Positions 62,291 through 64,000 of a stretch of DNA of 64,000 bases are shown here, one piece after another; position 1 is the first letter of the stretch; each line of letters starts with the position of its first letter. The DNA lies in NCBI RefSeq assembly GCF_023898315.1, contig NC_064616.1:535637102-535701101 (forward strand). Reading direction: 5' to 3'. The DNA is from Schistocerca nitens. Taxonomy: Eukaryota; Arthropoda; Insecta; Orthoptera; Acrididae. The translations under genes were made by a program, and so were the position numbers. The notes beneath the pieces are model-generated. The model was not told where the DNA came from. It searched no databases and saw only the letters and a program-made list of their open reading frames with translations.

Positions 62291-64000
62291 GCTGAATCCT
62301 CGCGGCGAGTTCACAGTGTCACTATTGTAGTGTGCGCGGCTTCAGTGTTTCACATGCACTGCCGAAACGCAAGAGAAAACGACGCTGCGAATTGACGACT
62401 ATAAATCACTCGTGTGCATCGAACCTCAAACGCAGCCTGTGGCTCATACGCACCTCTTCGCTCTGTCCCTCACCCCGTCAGCCGTTCGCACGACGTACTG
62501 ACGCTCGCGGCGACGTGGAGTGGATGGCTACTGAGGGTTATAAACACAGGAAAGTTCGAAACTAATCGTCACTTCGCTGCAAAATCATAACACTTACCGA
62601 AACTTCGCTGTATCTCAAACACTGTCACCCTGCTGGAAACCGGAAAGCTTTTCACCATCACTACAGACTAACTGCAAGGTGAACATTTAAAAAGAATATT
62701 ACAATGTAGTGAAGGAATCATGTGAACTAAAAGCTGCAACTCAATGGATATTCAAAGACTGTGTATGTTAGATAATGTTCCATATTCCTTCAGTTGGTGG
62801 TGTCATATTTCAAACCAACAATGCATCTACAATCTCAACAGCCCGCACTCCTCCTGGGGACTTGTGCGTCTCCGAGGAAGAATATGTCGGATCATGTGAG
62901 ACGTCTCCCAAATCTGTGCCGCTGTTACAGGTCTCATTACATTCATCGTGGCTCGTCGTATCACAAGACAACTACATATCATTAGATCACGTCAGTTAGT
63001 TTCTATACACGTAACCGAAGGATGAGCTGCATTATATCAGACTGGTAGTCGTAATGCAGTTTCCACACAGTGTAGTGTTACCTCTGTAAAAAGAATTTGT
63101 TTTCTTTTTATTGTGCAGTAGGAGGAGAAAAGACGAATAATCAAAAATCTATGACGAAAAAGTAATCTTAATTAAATTACTATTTCTTCATATTTACAAA
63201 GTTTTCATATCACAAAGCTGGACAGATATGGAGCATTTCTGTTACTGTTTTGCTTAAATGGCCTGTGTTCCGAAATCACAGGATTTTTTGATTAACCTGT
63301 GATTTATTTAAGTGCACAGTATAGCTTCTTTGTGTGTGCAAACTGAAGACAACGATACTTTTAGTTTTTACATGGAATGTTGGCTGCAGATTAATTTTTC
63401 GAGGACAGTGAACATGGTTTATGACCAAAAGCGATCGGAATGAAATATAAATAATGTAAGCATTTGTGTGTCATGCATTTCACGAAGTATTTACAAGCTG
63501 ATAAATACCTTAACAAGACTTCTAAACTGGTCGCTTCATTGTGAATTCGCTTTCCGTCTTTTCCCTCTCGTAATTTTCTTAATAACATTGTTTCACTATT
63601 TTTAATTGATGCTTAATTTTCATTTCCCCTTAAACACAAAATAATCATTTAAATCTACACAGTTATTGGATATCTAAAATGCTGTTTAATTAGTGTTATG
63701 CGTTGTATGATCGGAAGTGGCTGCCAGTTTTCAGAAATTTGCTCACTGATTATAAGCAGTATAGCGACAGCTTCTATATAACTCTTGACTCTACATTGTA
63801 ACTACATATTTGGACTCGTGTTTCATGTTCTATTTATACTAATGTCTCTTTTGTGTCAAAAAATTTGATTACCTTTCCTCGTTTAGTGTTTCAGGAAGCA
63901 GCCCTTTATCCCGTTTGCATCGATCTTCACGGTACCATGAGATGCCATTTTCCTGATGAGTTACTAGAGTAAGTAAAGCCACACTGCTGAAGGACTGTTC
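62291..64000. other. No gene recognised
   Basis: AT-rich. Short frames (for example 62332-62565 and 62775-62999) have no recognised domain or splice context. Confidence 0.35.

Overview
The window looks like intergenic DNA from a large, repeat-rich insect genome, most probably an orthopteran (grasshopper or locust). The evidence is at least twelve copies of a tRNA-derived SINE with the A box 'tggccgagcggtt', the B box 'ggttcgaatcc' and the 3' end 'cagagccatttgaaccatt', plus Tc1/mariner, CR1-type LINE, Penelope, PIF/Harbinger and Gypsy sequences, and no bacterial-type gene. Family names come from recognised protein motifs and remembered repeat families; no database was searched. No complete host gene is visible. 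The only host candidate is a short signal-peptide-like first exon near 56.3 kb.

Layout: 1-7.9 kb holds a decayed LINE on the minus strand, a SINE-like repeat, a TA microsatellite, a 0.58 kb near-perfect palindrome and a Tc1 3' fragment. 7.9-12.9 kb is a SINE with a clear target-site duplication (TSD), then an old minus-strand LINE (endonuclease plus YADD reverse transcriptase) broken by nested tRNA-derived repeats. 13.4-26.0 kb is a three-level nest: a SINE (13-bp TSD) is split by a nearly full-length CR1-type LINE whose ORF1 has an esterase-like domain, and that LINE is split by an 8.2 kb LTR element with apparently identical LTRs that carries one intact Gag ORF and no pol. 27.2-39.8 kb is a second deep nest: a Tc1 transposon is split in its transposase by an 11 kb LTR element (Gag plus protease, no RT or integrase). 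That element's own LTRs and interior carry five SINEs and a 1.5 kb insertion built of 301-bp tandem units, each with a tRNA-like sequence. 40.8-47.2 kb is a mariner derivative split by a 5.65 kb, structurally intact Gypsy element (475-bp LTRs, 5-bp TSD, 1551-codon Gag-Pol). 47.4-64 kb holds decayed mariner, Tc1, CR1, Penelope, Harbinger and RTE-like pieces, more SINEs, long stretches with nothing recognisable, and the candidate exon.

The coding capacity is almost wholly that of mobile elements. The Gypsy element at 41.3-47.0 kb is the only one that looks able to encode all its own enzymes. The Gag-only element at 15.3-23.5 kb looks equally recent but would need reverse transcriptase and integrase from elsewhere. 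The nesting gives a relative order: Tc1 before LTR element 2 before its SINEs and tandem array; SINE before CR1 LINE before LTR element 1; mariner before Gypsy.
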